64,000 bases of DNA from Aradus depressus (Eukaryota; Arthropoda; Insecta; Hemiptera; Aradidae). The notes under the pieces were generated by a model that had not been told where the DNA came from, did not search any database, and worked only from the letters and a program-made list of their open reading frames with translations. Both the position numbers and the translations under genes were made by a program. The stretch is taken from NCBI GenBank assembly GCA_963662175.1, contig OY759227.1, positions 2,078,501-2,142,500 on the forward strand, in the 5' to 3' direction. This document shows positions 62,417-64,000 of this stretch, piece by piece. Each line of letters begins with the position of its first letter. Within the stretch, counting starts at the first letter, position 1.

Positions 62417-64000
62417 AACTTATCCTCCAGCTACGGTTCCTCGTCTAACTCGGGTCCTTCAGTGGAACATGAGATCTTTGCCTGCTAATCGGGATAGTTT
62501 AGAGATTCTGCCAGAGATAAGATAGGTGTCTGTCTTCTATCCGAGACGTGACTCAGGCTGGGCCACCCTCCTCCCAACTTTAGAGATTATCTGTTCCTCC
62601 ATGAGGACAGACCTGACGGCTACGGCGGGGCCGGGATTCTGGTACATCGCAGTCTATCCTCCACCCCTCTCTCTTTCAATCACAACCTCAATAATATTTT
62701 ACAGATTGTAGGAGTCAAGGTAAGAATTGGTAAGTTGATAATCGCCTTTATATCCATTTACGCCAGGCCCAACCACAAACTAAATACTGCTGATTGGGAC
62801 AATTTATTCCAGCAATTTCCTACTCCAGTTTTCATAGGCGGGGACCACCACACCGCTTTTGGTTCCTCCTTCATTGATGGCCCGGGATCAACCCTACTTG
62901 ATGTTTTTCACAATCTGAACCTGTGCTTTTTTAATGACGGATCTCCGACCCTGATCAGAAAACCTACCGAAAAACCATCTTCACCGGATTTGACAATAGT
63001 GTCCCCAGAGCTCGCCCCTTTCTCTGACTGGACAGTTCTGGCAGAGGCTCTGGGCTCCGATCATCTCCCCATCCACATCGACTGCATCTGGGATGAGTCT
63101 CCCCACCCCTTCAATCCTCCTCACCAACCAAATATTCATATGGATTCATATATTCATTGGAGAACATCGAAAGCCGATTGGAACCTATTCAGGACCGAAC
63201 TGGCTAAAAGAATTGAACATAATCCTCCCCACAACTATGACAATTTTATGGTACTTCTAAATTTAGCCGCTTCCCATTCAATTCCGTTTTCTTTTAGTCA
63301 CCCTAAGTCTCACAGCAAGAATCACTTTAGATCTCCTAAAATTTGGTGGGATGAAGAATGTAGAGCTGCATGCGACGAGAATAGGAAGATCTATTCAACT
63401 TACAGGAAAAGCCCGTCTCTTAGTCATTACATAGAAGTTAAAAGATCTACTGCCGCCACCAAAAGACTGTACAAAACGAAGAAAAGACAGAGCTGGGTTA
63501 CCTTTTGCGAATCGCTCAATCGAGATGTACCTCTATCCTCGATTTGGACGTGTATTAGACGTTTAAAGTATGGTCTAAATCCCCAGATTAGGGCGCCCTG
63601 CGGCAGAGTTGGGCCTTGGATTGCGGAGTTCCTTGATTCTGTTGCTCCACCGTACGTCCCCGAAAACATAGATGTTAGTGATATACCTATTGATAATAAT
63701 GATCTGAATGGGCCTTTCACACTCAGAGAACTAAAGGCCGCCATCAAATCAGGAACAAATATTGCGCCTGGGGTTGACCGCATCCACTACATCATGATAA
63801 AGGAGCTTCCCGCGATTGGCATGAAAACGCTGCTACACTTCTTCAATGAAATCTGGCTGGGCCAAGGAGACATTCCCCGAGACTGGACTGTGCAACTAAT
63901 ACAGCCAATACTGAAACCACACAAACCACCTGAAGACTCCCAATCCTATCGTCCTATAGCCCTCTCCTCATGCATCGTAAAAACTTACGAGCGTATGATC
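62417..64000 (+). pseudogene. I/Jockey-type LINE, endonuclease and RT start, runs off the window
   Basis: The endonuclease begins with LQWNMRSLPANRDSLEIL near 62468, then a frameshift near 62518. LSETLRLG-like sequence with TGA at 62549-62551 (a Trp position in this family) follows. The frame is open from 62552 to the window end: DRPDGYGGAGILVHRSL, NDGSPTLI, DWTVLAEALGSDHLPIHID. RT begins near 63740 (GTNIAPGVDRIHYIMIKEL, YRPIALSSCIVKTYERM). The catalytic YxDD lies beyond the window. It is 5'-truncated at about 62417. It is related to the LINE at 33311-38008 but a different family. Confidence 0.85.

Noticed and set aside
63427..63783. 118-codon ORF on the minus strand
   Set aside because: Antisense shadow of the LINE reverse-transcriptase frame.

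Overview
This window looks like intergenic or heterochromatic nuclear DNA of an insect, or at least an arthropod. It is strongly AT-rich and I found no host gene with an intron-exon structure. Nearly all recognisable coding sequence belongs to mobile elements or to an endogenised virus-like element. The assignment rests on the kinds of element present: BEL/Pao, Ty3/gypsy, Penelope-like, I-, RTE- and Jockey/CR1-type LINEs, a tRNA-derived SINE with TTAGG-like tail units, piggyBac and Helitron traces, and Polinton genes. The order cannot be fixed from the sequence alone.

Layout. 1-2.5 kb: decayed BEL/Pao gag-pol. 3.1-4.2 kb (-): broken coiled-coil gag-like ORF. 5.3-9.9 kb (-): a LINE with an intact ORF2, inserted with an 8-bp target duplication into another repeat. 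11-15 kb: pyrimidine-rich repeats with a 28-bp minisatellite. 16.0-16.6 kb: an orphan CENP-B-type DNA-binding ORF. 17.3-18.6 kb: a 20-bp satellite. 18.9-20.1 kb: a zinc-finger fragment fused tail to tail with part of a protein-primed DNA polymerase B (PolB). 20.5-28.1 kb (-): a young, nearly intact gypsy retrotransposon. 28.1-30.9 kb: a Penelope-like element with an inverted partial copy. 30.9-32.5 kb: the PolB amino-terminal remnant and a second zinc-finger gene. 33.3-38.0 kb (-): an I-type LINE sitting against the PolB carboxy-terminal part (38.0-38.8 kb).

The most interesting block is 39.0-48.7 kb (+), a Polinton/Maverick (adintovirus-like) virion gene cluster. In order it holds a DW-repeat protein, a PLA2-like minor virion protein, an adenain-type protease, a penton-like minor capsid candidate, a small basic ORF, the major capsid protein, a packaging ATPase, a matrix-metalloproteinase-like gene, a conserved Polinton protein and an integrase. 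An RTE-type LINE interrupts the integrase tail with a 12-bp target duplication. Several genes overlap stop-to-start, as in a compact viral genome. Only the protease, minor capsid candidate and small ORF are unbroken, so this is a decaying endogenous copy. The cluster pairs capsid assembly (MCP, minor capsid, protease), packaging (ATPase), integration (integrase) and probable entry or tissue-passage functions (PLA2, metalloproteinase). PolB is present only as displaced fragments to the left.

50.0-60.5 kb is a large inverted duplication with a 209-bp spacer. Its arms contain Helitron ends and two copies of a piggyBac-derived ORF without a catalytic core. Around it lie SINE copies and a decayed gypsy-like gag. 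The window ends inside another LINE (62.4-64.0 kb, +).
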